Shown here: in pieces, positions 1-11,459 of the stretch
How positions within the stretch are numbered: position 1 is the first letter of the stretch
How the letters are laid out: every line of letters begins with the position of its first letter
DNA from: Eucalyptus grandis
Lineage: Eukaryota; Streptophyta; Magnoliopsida; Myrtales; Myrtaceae
NCBI RefSeq assembly: GCF_016545825.1
Contig: NC_052621.1
Location: forward strand, 6,782,199 to 6,846,198
Reading direction: 5' to 3'
Length of the DNA: 64,000 bases
Notes under the pieces: model-generated
What the model was told of the DNA's origin: nothing
The model's database searches: none
Seen by the model: the letters and a program-made list of their open reading frames with translations, nothing else
Made by a program: the position numbers and the translations under genes

Positions 1-2
1 CT

Positions 3-455
3 GGCATTGAACATTATGCTTGTCTGATAGATCTCCTTGGACGTGCTGGAAGATTACATGAAGCTTACAGATTTCTGCAAAGAGCCCCGGAAGTTTCTGG
101 AAATCTTGAATTGTTAAGCACTCTATTCTCAGGATGCTGTTTGCACAAAGATCTAGAATTAGGAGAGGAAATTGCAAATGCTGTTGCTAAAACCAATCCA
201 GATGAATCGTTCAGTTATATAATGTTGTCAAACTTATATGCTTCTGCCAAGAGATGGGATAAAGTACGCGAGGTGAGATCAAAAATGAAAGAACTGGGAT
301 TGAAGAAGAATCCTGGATGTAGCTGGATTGAGATTGACCAGAAGATTCAATCTTTCTTTGTAGGCGATAAGTCACTCCCACTGGCTGAAAAGGTGTACGA
401 CTGTCTCATGCTTCTCAGTAGTCAAATGGAAAAGGATGAATTGGCTCCATCATGA
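3..455 (+). CDS. Pentatricopeptide repeat protein, C-terminal end (partial)
   Basis: The frame is open from the window edge to TGA at 453-455, giving about 150 residues. The first part reads HYACLIDLLGRAGRLHEA, the last PPR/L-type motif of PLS-class PPR proteins. It is followed by a repeat with YIMLSNLYASAKRWDKVREV and then the E/E+ region, with PGCSWIEI and FFVGD as the recognisable motif. PLS-class PPR proteins act in chloroplasts or mitochondria, where they bind RNA and recruit C-to-U editing. There is no DYW domain: the protein ends about 40 residues after PGCSWIEI, so it is an E/E+ subclass member. The N-terminal part, with targeting peptide and most repeats, lies outside the window. The family call is firm; the RNA target cannot be read from the sequence. 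Confidence 0.9.
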   Translation, partial: GIEHYACLIDLLGRAGRLHEAYRFLQRAPEVSGNLELLSTLFSGCCLHKDLELGEEIANAVAKTNPDESFSYIMLSNLYASAKRWDKVREVRSKMKELGLKKNPGCSWIEIDQKIQSFFVGDKSLPLAEKVYDCLMLLSSQMEKDELAPS

Positions 456-1360
456 GATATTCCACACAGAACCTGTGAAGAATCTGACTTCTAATTGTGC
501 ATGTTAAAACAAGACTTAGTGGACAATTACTCCCATTCCTCCTGTTCGAAGACTTGGTGGTAGATCAAGGAGGGTATCCAAGTTTTCATCACAATTTATA
601 ACGAACTGGAGCAAATACACTAAGGAGATTGTCTCGGCAGTGCTTACAGTTATTCTTCTGGTTACACTAATATCTGCCTTTCCAGAAGGACAATTAACAA
701 CAGCAGCATTGTGGATAAATTATGCTGCGATATAGGACAACCAAGGGAAAATATTCTTATTATCATGAGAGGCTACAAGTGGTTTTTTTTTTTTTGGAGA
801 CTGTCGTGCCTAAATGTGAGAGCTTCCACTGCAAATTGCTTGGGGAGAATTAAGACTGCAAGGAAAATTGAAGAAACTTGAATAATACTTTGTACAGCAG
901 TAAGTTTCTCAGAATGAGTTCTAACCATGCGGAAAACACTGGTTGCCAACTGGATTTGATTTTGTGGGCAAGCTCTTTAGAACTGCTCTTGAAGATAAAA
1001 TTAACAGGGTATTTGTAGAGAAAATACTATTCTACAAAATGCTTAAGAATATTTCAATAGCTTCTGAATCCTGTTCCAAGAAAAAATCATAGTTTTCCTC
1101 CTTTCGCATCATTGTGTTGTTTGCATCAATATAAAGGAAGAAGTGTGTTGTAAAAGAATTTCATTCTCTGTTCCATTGCTTTAAGATTTATCTGCCTCTG
1201 AACTTGAAACAGTACAAAACAGCTTCTTAACTTGCTGCAGTCCTGAAAAAATGTCGCCTATCTTGGGGTTATTCTCGTCACCTTCAACATTTGAACTACT
1301 ATTAATGCACCATATAGCAATTTCCCAAATTTTGCCAAAGCCCTCATCTTGCTATTTTCG
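456..1360. other. Intergenic, PPR 3' flank
   Basis: AT-rich sequence downstream of the PPR stop. It probably holds the 3' UTR in its first part. I see no coding structure or repeat here. Confidence 0.5.
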
Positions 1361-1370
1361 GGGGAATACC

Positions 1371-1790
1371 CAACCTTCTGTCTAGGCGGTCCTGACCATC
1401 AACAAGCTCATTGATTTCTTCACGGCTCCTCAAGTTTCTATTCTCCAGAGGCTCCCCTCTTAGAAGCTCTAGCATCAATAGACCAAAAGTTCATACGTCT
1501 TCGGTCATTACTATTAGTTCTTCATCATCACTTCTATCAAAATAATTAACAGAACTGAAACCACCCAGCTTTGCATTGCAGAACTCATCAAGTAAAATGT
1601 TGTCAGATGTAATGTTGCCATGACATTCTGGTGGATTGATGTGCATGTGCAGCATTTGGATTGTCGAGGATATCTGCATTGCTATCATTAACCTCTTCTC
1701 CCATTCTACTGTTTCTCCTTTCTCTCTCAAGTTATAGCTCAGACATCCCCTACTCATGAACTCAAAGACCATATACATCGACTCTGAAAT
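1371..1790 (-). pseudogene. Receptor-like kinase fragment with pseudokinase motifs
   Basis: The reverse strand reads MYMVFEFMSRGCL, then HGNITSDNILLD and LGGFSS. These correspond to subdomains V, VIb and VII of plant receptor-like kinases. The catalytic loop has HGN instead of HRD and the Mg-binding loop reads LGG instead of DFG, so the enzyme would be inactive. In-frame, the expected DVYSFG motif is interrupted by TGA (D-V-stop-T-F-G, near 1489-1494). After it, TFGLLMLELLRGEPL continues in the same frame and then stops. Only about 135 residues of kinase domain are present, with no N-lobe lysine region. The Copia relic begins within about 80 bases of its 5' end. Likely a dead fragment; alternatively an exon of an atypical pseudokinase with a sequencing error at the TGA. 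Confidence 0.6.
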
Positions 1791-3316
1791 CTATGCCTGG
1801 TATTTCCCATCAAGGAAATTATGTATGAATAAGAAGAAGTTTTGAGCAATATTTCTTCTTCTACTTTGCTGATTTTAAGAGAATGTATGAGGAGTTGAAT
1901 GCCGTTCTCCCTATTTCAGCTAATGTTCAGCAAATGCAGCTTCAAAGAGAATAATTGGTTGTGATGGGATTTTTAGGAGGTCTAGGCCCTGAATATGAAC
2001 TTGTTAGGTCTCAGATTTTGGGAGGAGAGACTGTTGCATCACTTGCTAATACATTTGCACGGGTTCTTCGAGTATCTCGTGACTCTTCTCAGGGTACATC
2101 TATGATAAATAGTTTAGCTCTTGTGTCCCAATCTAAAATTGGCAGCGGTATTAGGAGTGATGGAGGAAGTCATGGGGGATATGGTGGACGTGGTGGCCGA
2201 GGGGGAGGCCAAGGCATAGGAGCAGGAAGAGGCCAAGGTCAGCATAATGATAATGGACAATCTTATATGTTTGCTGATACCTCAGGGTCACACAAACATG
2301 TCATTATTGTGGCAAACCTGATCATATTCAGAAATTTTTTTGCTACAAATTACATGAAAGACCAGGCAACAGCAATAGTTTGCGAATATGCATCCAATGC
2401 TGATCCTTCTCCACAGTCTTCTGAAGGCAAGGTAGTTGTTATGTTTGTGGAGGAATTTGCTCGATATAACCAGTTTCAAATTTCACAGCCTGCTTCTTCC
2501 TTTGCTACTTTGGTTCATCCTTGGGTCATTGATTCAGGGGTTTGATCACATGTCAGGCCTTTCAAATATATTTTCCACTCTTACTCCATCTTCATCCATA
2601 GTTACCTTAGCCGATGGATAATCTACACATGTTAAGGGGGTTGGCACTGTTGACCCAACTCCTTCATTGCCATTGTCTTCAATCCTTTATTTTCCACAAT
2701 TTCCATTTAACCTCATGTCATTCAGTAAATTAACAAAAAAAATTCAGTGTTTAGTGACATTCTACCCCGATTCTTGTATTTTTCAAGATTTGGCTATGAA
2801 GAGAACAATTGGTAGAGGACGTAAGGTGGGGGAGTTTTATGTGCTGGAAGACGCTCCTTCAATTGCTTGCCCTAGTGTTACATCACTACATCAAATTCAT
2901 TGTCATCTTGGTCATCCTTCTTTACATAGTTTTCAAAAGTTAGATTCTAGTTTTCGTTCTCTTTCTAGTCTAGAATGTGAGTCATGCCAACTTGGCAAAT
3001 TACATTGTATTAGCTATCTGCTTCGAGTCATTAAACGAGCAGCGTCTCTTTTTTTGTTAGTTCATCAAAATATTTGGGGTCCTTGTCATGTGGTTTCAAT
3101 TTGGATTTTCGATATTTTGTTACTATTGTTAATGACTACTCAAGAGTTACTAGGTTATATTTAATGAAAATTCGTTTAGAATTATTTTTTATATTTCGTG
3201 CATTTATATATGAAATTCATACTCAATTTGGTGTGCATGTGCATGTTAAAGTTTTGCATTATGATAATGCTAAGGAGTATTTTTCTGCACCATTCTTTGA
3301 TTTTATGACTCAGCAT

Positions 3317-3564
3317 GGTATGATTCATGAATCTTCTTGTCCTAATACATCTCAACAAAATGGTGTTGCTGAAAGAAAGAATCGACATTTGTTAGAAGTT
3401 ACTAGATTCATGTTATTTGAGATGAAGGTCCCTAAAATTTGGTATGATTCATGAATCTTCTTGTCCTAATACACCTCAACAAAATGGTGTTGCTAAAAGA
3501 AAGAATCGACATTTGTCAGAAGTTACTAGATCTATGTTATTTGAGATGAAGGTCCCTAAAATCT
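3317..3564 (+). repeat. 124-bp tandem duplication inside the Copia integrase
   Basis: Two direct copies (3317-3440 and 3441-3564) both begin GGTATGATTCATGAATCTTC and both encode the NGVA(E/K)RKNRHL integrase segment. They differ by a handful of substitutions. 124 is not a multiple of three, so the duplication itself shifts the reading frame. Confidence 0.9.
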
Positions 3565-5332
3565 TTTGGTTAGATGCCATTCTAATTGCATGCTATCTTA
3601 CTAATCACATGCTTTCTTCTATATTGCGAGGTGGCATTCCATTTTCTACTTTGTTTCCAAATGAGCTGCTGTTTGTCTTACCACCTCGAATTTTTGGTTG
3701 TATTTGTTTTGTTCGTGATCATCAACCTAAAATATCAAAACTTCATCCAAAGGCCATCAAGTGTGTGTTTATGGGTTATTCTCGTACTCAAAAGGGTATC
3801 GTTGTTATTCTCCATCATTAAGAAAATACTTTATAACTGCCGATGTCACATTCTTCGAATCCATTCCTTATCATGATGTTCCAATTATTGTGTCTGAATT
3901 GGATGAACACTTATGTGTGATCACCATTCGATCTACCACTTCAATAGTTTCACCAGTATCTCCACAAGAACCGCCTCCTCTCTAGGTTTATACTTGACGT
4001 TCTTGAGTAGTTACTGCTCCCCCCCTTTTCTCTTGTCACTACTATGTCATCTTCTGCATTAGATTCACCATTAGACTCTTCTCCCATGTCTAATCTTGAT
4101 CTTTCTATTGCTCATTGAAAAGGTACATGTGCGCCTGTACTCAACATTCTATTGCAAATTTTATCTCTTACTCTTCTATGTCTCAATTCTTTTCGGTCTT
4201 TTTTATCTACTGTTGAACAACATCCTATCCCTAAGTCTATAGCTGAAGCATCACAAAATTCTGACAGGAGGACACCGATGGAAGAAGAATTAAAGGCTCT
4301 TGAAATGAATCAAACATGGGATTTGGTTTCTCTTCTTTTAAGCAAAACTGCTATTGGTTGTTGATGGTGTATGCTGTGAAGGTCAATCATGATGGTTCTT
4401 TTGCTCGTTTAAAAGCAGCGAGATTTGTTGCCAAAGGGTATGCCCAAATGTATGGGGTTGATTATTTGGACACTTTTTCTCCTATTGCTAAACTTACTTC
4501 TGTTCGAATTTTGATCTCTCTTGTTGCCACAAATAACTGATCCTTATTTCAGCTTGATGTTAAGAATGCTTTATTGCATAGTACTCTGAAGTTTATATGG
4601 AGCAACCTCTGGGATTTGTTGCTCAGGGGGAGTCTGGGGATTGGTTTGCAAATTAAAAAAAAATCTTTATATGGTTTGAAGCAATCTCCATAAGCATGAT
4701 TTGGAAGATTTTATGAGGCCATACTTTCTTTTGGAATATCGAGATGTGAAAATAATCACCCTTTCTTTTATAAACATTCAGGGTGAGACAAACTGTTCTT
4801 GGTTATATATGTTGGTGATATTAGCATTACGAGAGATGACTTGATTGGTATAATTGAGCTAAAGATCTATCTTTGGTACCAGTTTCAGACTAAAGACTTA
4901 GGAAAATTAAAGTATTTTCTAAGAATTGAAGTTGCACAATCAAAGAAATGTATTGTTTTGTCACAACGAAAATATATATTGGATTTTCTTACTAAGACAG
5001 GTATGTTGGGATCAAAGCTTCTTGATTCACCTATGGAACAAGGAGCTAAATTGACTGCTAAGGATGGGGAGATCTTTGATAATCCTGAGAGATATAGAAA
5101 TAAGATGGATAAGTTGAATTATCTTACAGTTACTCATCCAAATATTGCTTTTCCAGTCAGTGTGGTAAGCCAGTTTTTGTCTCCCCCTCGAACGTCTCAT
5201 TGGGACGCAATTATTCGTATATTGCAGTACTTGAAGAAAACTCCAAGGAAAGTGATTATTTATCAGAACCACAATCATAGCAAAGTTGAAGGATTTTCTG
5301 ATGCTAATTGGGCAGGGTCTCCAAATGAAAGG

Positions 5333-5419
5333 AGGTCAACCACAAGTTATTTATTTATTTTTATTTTTTTGGTACCCAAGAAGGGAAAGGGAAAAGAAGT
5401 GGAGTAGGTCAACCACAAG
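5333..5419 (-). repeat. Short retroposed insert flanked by a 14-bp direct repeat
   Basis: AGGTCAACCACAAG occurs at 5333-5346 and again at 5406-5419. Between them lie 59 bases absent from the expected RNase H coding line (RRSTTSY is read twice). On the minus strand the insert ends in an A-rich tail. A 14-bp target duplication plus A-tail is the signature of target-primed insertion by LINE machinery. Confidence 0.65.
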
Positions 5420-5845
5420 CTATTGTACCCTAGTTGGAGGGAATCTAGTATCATGTAAGAGTAAGAACCAAAGTGTTGTTGCTCACTCCAGTGCCGAGTC
5501 AAAATATAGAGCCATGTCACAAATGACGTGTGAATTACTGTGGATTCAATAGTTATTGATTGAGTTAGGTTTCAAAGCTTCAAAACCTATGACCCTATGG
5601 TGTGATAGTAAAGCGGCAGTGCATATAGCTTCAAATCCCGTGTTTCATGAGAGAACAAAACACATTGAGATTGATTGGTATTTTATTCGAAAGAAGTTAC
5701 AGAATGGATTGATTCTTCCAAGTCATGTTTGAACTAGTGAACAACTTGCAGATATTTTTACTAAACCTCTAGGTAATGGGAGGATAGATTATATTTGTAA
5801 CAAGCTGGGCATGATTAATATCTATGCTCTAGCTTAAGGGGGAGT

Positions 5846-5961
5846 ATTAGAGTATGAGGGTAAAATAGTCTTTAGGAGCTTTAGGGTTTATTTTATGTAT
5901 ATATATATAGAACATTACTGAATAAAAAGTAGTATTTTTCCCTCACACTTTCCAACCAACA
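5846..5961 (+). repeat. Short 3' LTR of the Copia element
   Basis: It starts directly after the polypurine tract AAGGGGGAG with TATTAGAGTATGAGG and ends in CCAACCAACA. The length of about 116 bp is in the range of short-LTR Copia lineages. The first base pair deviates from the canonical TG. Confidence 0.6.
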
Positions 5962-5962
5962 A

Positions 5963-6178
5963 CTATATGGAGGAAGTCAAAGAATTAATGGCATTTCTTA
6001 TGATTGCTTTATCAGATTCTTGCCATTGAGGACCAAACCACAGAACAGAAACAGTAACCGGTTGTGTCATGATCTTGCCTCCACTATAAGAGAGGCCATT
6101 GGAGCTGTCATCTTGAGATAGACAAGGAAACTCGGGTGGAAGAAAGAAAAGTAGGGTAACTATGAAAATGCCCACCAT
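5963..6178 (-). pseudogene. EXORDIUM-like protein, N-terminal fragment
   Basis: About 71 residues begin with a hydrophobic signal-peptide-like start (MVGIFIVTLLFFLPPEF). The segment GGKIMTQPVTVSVLWFGPQW followed by an INSLTSS-like helix resembles the start of the mature region of EXORDIUM/PHI-1 family apoplastic proteins, which are linked to brassinosteroid and carbon-starvation growth responses. The frame ends in TAG at 5963-5965, exactly where the Copia LTR ends. Family members are usually about 300 residues, so more than three quarters is missing. The rest is not found on the far side of the retrotransposon. The family call is from memory of the motif and is moderate. Confidence 0.5.
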
Positions 6179-7326
6179 TTGTTAGGCTATGTAATTACAG
6201 TAGAAGTTAACAGAGTTTGAGAAGATGGCGAGAAGCATCTTAGTGTTCTTGGTTTTGAACTAAATAGAGCAGCAGCCGTCCTGTTGTTGAAGTGAAGAAT
6301 AAGAGCAATTCAACAGTAATGGTCAAGAAAGCAATTCAATGGCCGGCCTGCAAATAAAATACAAGGCTTATGGCAGAAAAATACTTCACAATATAATCGG
6401 CAATGCTCACTAGTTTTCATAAGTTGACCAGAAACAGAGACAAAACCACAATTCTTATGACAACCCAGTTTTGCTTAAGTCTCTGAAGAAACTTTCGAGG
6501 CATCACTCTCTTTTGTTTCCCCAGAAAAGTAGAAAAAAATCCCGACGAATAAACTCTGTAGTATGCAGGGACACGCATGCAGCCAAAGGTAGGACGTAAG
6601 AGTTAGTGTTTTATCTGCAAGTGAAGTGCAAGGAACCTAGATGCAATTTTGAGCCATCCATGCATAATGCCAAGAACTGCCACGATGGTGCAGAAATCAT
6701 GTGTCTTCAGTCCGGCAGAAAAACTATTATTTTTTTAGAGTCACGTGGATATAATTACGAAAGGCGACAACAAAAATTTGGGACACAACAGAACGAGTTG
6801 AACTGGTCAAGCGATAGAAGACGGTTAATGCATTCAATGCGATTGGAATCGATAATTGGAATCATTCAGACAGTATCGATTCCATTAGGCTTCCGATGAT
6901 CTCTGCAGTAATTGTCACAATGACCTACTGAATGAGGTCACAATGACCTACCGAATGAAGTCATTTCGAGATTTCAACTGGCACCAATCACCGTGGCCAA
7001 AATTATGAAAAAAATTGCACACCACCCATGAACAAAAGGTATGGCAAGAAGATTAGAAAAGATCATAAAACCACTGTGCACTATCCATCCTCGAGATCTC
7101 TCTTTGGTAAATACCATAGATTAGTTCAAATAGACTTTTTGAGAAGACACTAAATAGATGAATTAAACAAAACACATAATAAAGGAAGACGCCATTGCAG
7201 CAATATTTATTGCTGTCACCGAAATTTGGCATATTAGACTAGAAAATCATAGTAGTGAATTACAAAAGTCAGTACAAGGGCTGCTTGCAATAAACAAGCA
7301 GATGCTGCCAAATAAAAGAGTAAAGT
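6179..7326. other. Intergenic
   Basis: No gene recognised. It contains a two-copy, 23-bp tandem repeat (GTCACAATGACCTAC..., about 6913-6960). The right end probably carries the 3' UTR of the PATRONUS-like gene on the minus strand. Confidence 0.5.
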
Positions 7327-9006
7327 TCAAAAATCAGTCTCTTGCTTGAGGAGAAATTCCACATCCTCAAATCGCCATGCATATTCACAAGATGTGGGCG
7401 TGTCCCAGAGCATCGGTGAACATGGAGGAGAACTCCATTGTGTTGAATATTCTAAGTAATCAGAAAACTCATCCATGGGAAGTTCAGATGGCTCAGGGTA
7501 GCAGCGAGGGCTATCATAATCAGCCTAACATGAGAAACATATATAAGCAGAAGAAAAATCAATAAGCAACAAAGAGTGATAGTTAGAAATATCATTGATA
7601 GGCACAATGTAAAGGAAGAACTTTTAGGTAGGAAACAACGAATTTGGTAAACCGAACTGCTACATATGCTCTGCTACTAAGAGTCCATAGAATAATGTGT
7701 GCTTTGCAATGGCCGAAAAGAAAGAAAAGATGCCTTATTTGCTGATGGAGTACCTCAGCCTTTGCCTGTTCATATTCTGAACGTTCTGCAGTAGACACAG
7801 AATCTGGCAAAGAAACTAATATTATTTCTTGTTCCATTAATAATCATTGATAAAGAAAGATGACATGACCTAAAAAATGCAGAATCAGAATACATAGTCA
7901 AGATCATTGAATGAAGATAGGTGTGTTAAAAGTCTTCAACTTTTCATAATTTTCTCATAAATAATGCCAATTCGAGCCAAATCTTCTGCATCCTTTTAAA
8001 TGGGTAATTTAAGGTCACTATTGGACTAGAGAGGCTTCTGCTCTATTCAGTTTAGTTTCTGGAATTTCTGCTTGATTGCGGCAACAAGATAATGATATAT
8101 TAAACATAAAAATGGCATGAGAAAAGTGTGCTTCATACCAATCGTAGCTTCTGTCATAATGAAGTGCAGTTTCTTGCATAAGATAGCATAAACTAATCTG
8201 ATCTGAATTTAAAATCTCCTAAGTAATCATTAACTTAGTCAAACGTATTGCTGCGCTATATTCCTAAGGGATTACAAGAAGCACTGTACAAAGAGCCTAT
8301 CCAGTAAATTGACTGGTAAGTGTAAACACAAATATACCTAAATCTAAGATGTAAGACCTTAGCTCAAGCATTGCTGCATAACATACCATGTCAGCAGGGA
8401 TGTGAACTTCCAATCTGAAGTATATTTTTGTTAAAAGAATCAATTACCATGACCAGGAAGAACCAAGTTCAAGTCAAAATTGTTGAAGGCTGCTTGTTGT
8501 GCCTCAATGCACTTTTGGTGGTCATGCAAAAACATCTCCTCAGCTACATTAAATTCTTCCTTCTGTGGATCTTTTTTCTTTATTGATGCTTCAGGATGAA
8601 GGGATGATTTGTTTGTAATGTCCTGTAGTGCTTTACGACTTCCCAAACCCCTTCACCTTTCTTTGAAACAGTCTTAGAACTCCTAGCTGCTCCATCAACA
8701 GTACTCTCTAGATAGAAATTAAACAAGTAAATTAGTGATCTCCAAATTACTAAGAGAATTGACCAAATACATAGTTCCAACATATGTTTATGAAGGACAC
8801 CAATTGCACCCTGTGGTGCAAGAGTGTGTGCATAATCAGACCTTAAATGGGATCACCTATCATATTGTAGCATTTATTCCAAAATGTAACAGTTATTCAC
8901 AATTGAAAATTAGGGCTCAAATAGAAAGAGAAATAATACTTTTGTGACGAGCAACTTGATTCTCATCCTGAACAAACAGCAGCCCCTGAGTGACCCAACT
9001 TGCCAT
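7327..9006 (-). CDS. PANS: PATRONUS-like securin, 4 exons, one frameshift
   Basis: Exons read on the minus strand are 9006-8940, 8707-8448, 7815-7754 and 7524-7327, all with GT-AG borders. Exon 1 starts MASWVTQGLLFVQDENQVARHK and holds the DEN-box. Exon 2 carries the D-box RKAL in SRKALQDITNKSS and later AEEMFLHDHQKCIEAQ. Exon 4 ends in FEDVEFLLKQETDF. PATRONUS proteins are the plant securins: they block separase until anaphase and are destroyed by the APC/C through these boxes. Exon phases fit only if one base is added in the GGGG run near 8648-8652; as written, the frame before the D-box stops early. With that one base the protein is about 195 residues, about the size I recall for the family. 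A true null allele is possible, but a homopolymer error is more likely. Confidence 0.8.
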
Positions 9007-10560
9007 CGCTGTCTTCAGCTCAAAGGAGCAAAGCTTGAGGGTGTACAGCTGCACAGCCCTATAGCCAGACAACATTAAGATATCTCAAAACATTTGACGA
9101 TCCATCTGAAACTAAATCTAAAATAAGTCCTAACCAATTGCATTTAACATATGGATGTGAAAAAATAGGCAAAAGTAAATCTCCAAAAAGTATTCCTATG
9201 CTCAATTTGTCTGCTAAGGGAATATGTTGCCATCTACTTGATGGAACAAAGACTTCTCCTGCAGATTGTATAGAGCATGCTGTGCTGTGCAAAATGAACA
9301 AGTTTCCTAGTCTGAAAGCACACTGATTATTCAAATCAGCAAGTATCTAGGAAATAGAAAGTATTACTCCCCACTAAAGCTCGAGTTGTGCACCCAGAAA
9401 ATTGTTTGGAGCATAGTCCTGTGATCCTAGACAACATGGAAAACCCTAACAGATGTATGACGTCTATCATCACTGAGATATGAGAATCACATCTAGTATG
9501 TCCCAAACTATGTAATATAAACATCCATTACCGAACAACTCAGTGGTCCATGGGGCAGCATTACATTTGCAGCGGGCTAGCTAACAAGGAGAACACTAAT
9601 AGATGCCAAGTGATAGGAGTATAACAATTATCTTTCACAATATACTGTCACTAAGAAAGAGAATGAAAGGACAACGCCAGATATGCCCGTCCAACCCACA
9701 AGAGATCAATCGCCAAGGCAACTTGCAATTCAAGAGTCTGAATGGCCAAGGCGGCCAGCGAACCTGAGAGATTCATTAAGGGGAATGGAGCTGGCTTCTG
9801 ACTCGAGAATGAGTAAGTAAAAAGACATACATTTTCTAAATGCCATCACACAGCCAAAGAGTAAGATGATCCTACTGGCAATATCAAACAAGTTCTGCTA
9901 GAAGAGAACTGTCACGGTTTCGAAGACATGTCTAGACAGCATTCTGCATAAAAAATCCCAGCTCGATATTTTCCCTTTACTTTTGGGCGAAAAATGAGCA
10001 AAAAAACCAAGCATTTCTCACAACTGAATGGGGTGGGTGTTAATATCTCTGTTTCATTCATCAATCGAGCGAGTACCCACGACAGAATTTGTCTACTTTT
10101 GACAATTGATGCCCTCAAGGCCAATGCTTGCCATGTGGGTTCTACAACATCCCAAAAAAAAAAAAAAAACCCTTTCACTGCCCAATGCAGAACACCAGAC
10201 TCCATAAAAAATCGCACAGAAAATTGGGAACGAGAAATGCCGCCGAATCAGACGAATGCCGCTAGATGAAACGAAGCGTATCGAGAGCGCGATTCGGCAT
10301 CGAAATCGATTCGGCGGCTCGGGAAGCGAGAGAGCGCGACGACATGCGTCGGAGAAAAGGGAATCATCATCACCTGCTCAGCAGTTTTGCGGCTGGAATT
10401 GGGGGGGCAAATGGAGACAAGACCGACTCGCGACGGATCCAACCCCTTCCCCCTCCCTCCCGATTGAAGAAGAAGAAGATGGGAGACTGTTCGAGTATGA
10501 GAGAGTCGCTGCTTCTGGTTCTGGCGACTTCGGGCGGAAAGCGTAAAGCGAATATTGTAA
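9007..10560 (-). other. Upstream region / probable 5' UTR of the PATRONUS-like gene
   Basis: No protein family recognised in either strand. 10240-10550 is CpG-rich and followed (minus-strand upstream) by an AT-rich AACTTTAAATATT stretch near 10555-10567 that could serve as a TATA region. A spliced 5' UTR reaching exon 1 at 9006 is an inference only. Confidence 0.3.
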
Positions 10561-10669
10561 TATTTAAAGTTGTCGAGCCAAATGGATCGATTTTTGTTTT
10601 TGTCAAACGGAATATGTCGTTATGATTTTTTCTTTTTACAGAATTTTTACACGCTAATCCTTTTGCTTT

Positions 10670-10972
10670 AAAAAAAAAATCACAAAATATCCCAAATTAT
10701 ATCCATCAGGTGCATTTATTTTGAATTTTTTTATAATATCAAAAGTCCCAAACTATATCCATCATGACACATTTATCTTAAACCTTTTTTTATGTGACAC
10801 ATTATCTTCCATCAATATTTTGTTAGATGATTTTTTTTAGCAAAAACAACTCTTGGGTTCTTGTCAGTAGAACTTTAACAAATGGGAAATATATCGTAAA
10901 TGTATCATTAAAACAAAATTAGAGTAAATGTGTTACAGTAAATATAATTTAAGTTATTGATGATTTGTGCCC
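10670..10972. mobile_element. Mutator-like foldback MITE (copy 1)
   Basis: About 303 bp. The left end (ATCACAAAATATCCCAAATT...) and the reverse complement of the right end (GGGCACAAATCATCAATAAC...) align along about 60 bp as terminal inverted repeats. Flanks are TTTTGCTTT (10661-10669) and ATTTGCTTT (10973-10981), a 9-bp target duplication with one mismatch, as made by Mutator-type transposases. No coding capacity. Related in sequence to the element at 56451-56723. Confidence 0.6.
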
Positions 10973-11250
10973 ATTTGCTTTTCCTAAATCTTGCAATGCA
11001 CGTTCTTCAAAATTTTATATATTTGAAACTTTTGCAATACATTAAAATTGACACCTCGTTAGGCATGTTCGGCAATTATATTTGGCGATCGATTTAAGGT
11101 AACATGAGTGTCTATATATTTCAAAGTTGAGACTTGAGATTGAGCTCGAATTATATGATTCAAACGACTTATGAGTATAATTAAGTAGCTAAATTATATT
11201 AATATAGCAAAAAGGAAGAAAATTATGTTTTCATATACTTAGTATATATG

Positions 11251-11258
11251 TATATAAA
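11251..11258 (+). promoter_or_regulatory. TATA box of the CYP94 gene
   Basis: TATATAAA lies about 200 bases upstream of the first CYP94 ATG, in an otherwise AT-rich stretch. A (TTTA)n microsatellite at 11330-11360 would lie in the 5' UTR. Confidence 0.45.
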
Positions 11259-11329
11259 AGTTGAGAAAATTGAAGATTATAGTATTCTTTTCTTTTTTTT
11301 TTTTTAAAGACGGCAGCTAGTTCTGAAGT

Positions 11330-11331
11330 TT

Positions 11332-11360
<29 letters not shown>
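11330..11360. repeat. (TTTA)n microsatellite
   Basis: About seven uninterrupted TTTA units just upstream of the CYP94 coding region. Confidence 0.9.
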
Positions 11361-11362
<2 letters not shown>

Positions 11363-11459
11363 AATGTAGTCCTCAAGGCTTTCGTAAGTGTTTTTTTGCA
11401 ATTTTTATTTCTATAATTAAGTGGCCCACCGGAAGCCGGCGGAACCAGACCGCCAGAAG

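Larger units (their letters stand above)
1868..5961 (+). mobile_element. Ty1/Copia LTR retrotransposon, 5'-truncated and decayed
   Basis: Domains in Copia order on the plus strand: a gag-like region (FKRMYEELNAVLP, then GFLGGLGPEYE, 1868-2300); a zinc knuckle CHYC..H...C near 2293-2340 in another frame; the GAG-pre-integrase HxxLGHPS motif (about 2895-2925); the integrase core with NGVAERKNRHL (about 3360-3390); reverse transcriptase (about 4260-4920); and RNase H with FSDANWAGS (about 5290). The end reads LGMINIYALA-stop and a polypurine tract at 5836-5845. There are many stops and frame changes. The RT catalytic box is YVGD (4808-4819) instead of YVDD. No 5' LTR or primer-binding site is visible, so the element is truncated on the left. 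It cannot be autonomous. Lineage below Copia was not assigned. Confidence 0.9.
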
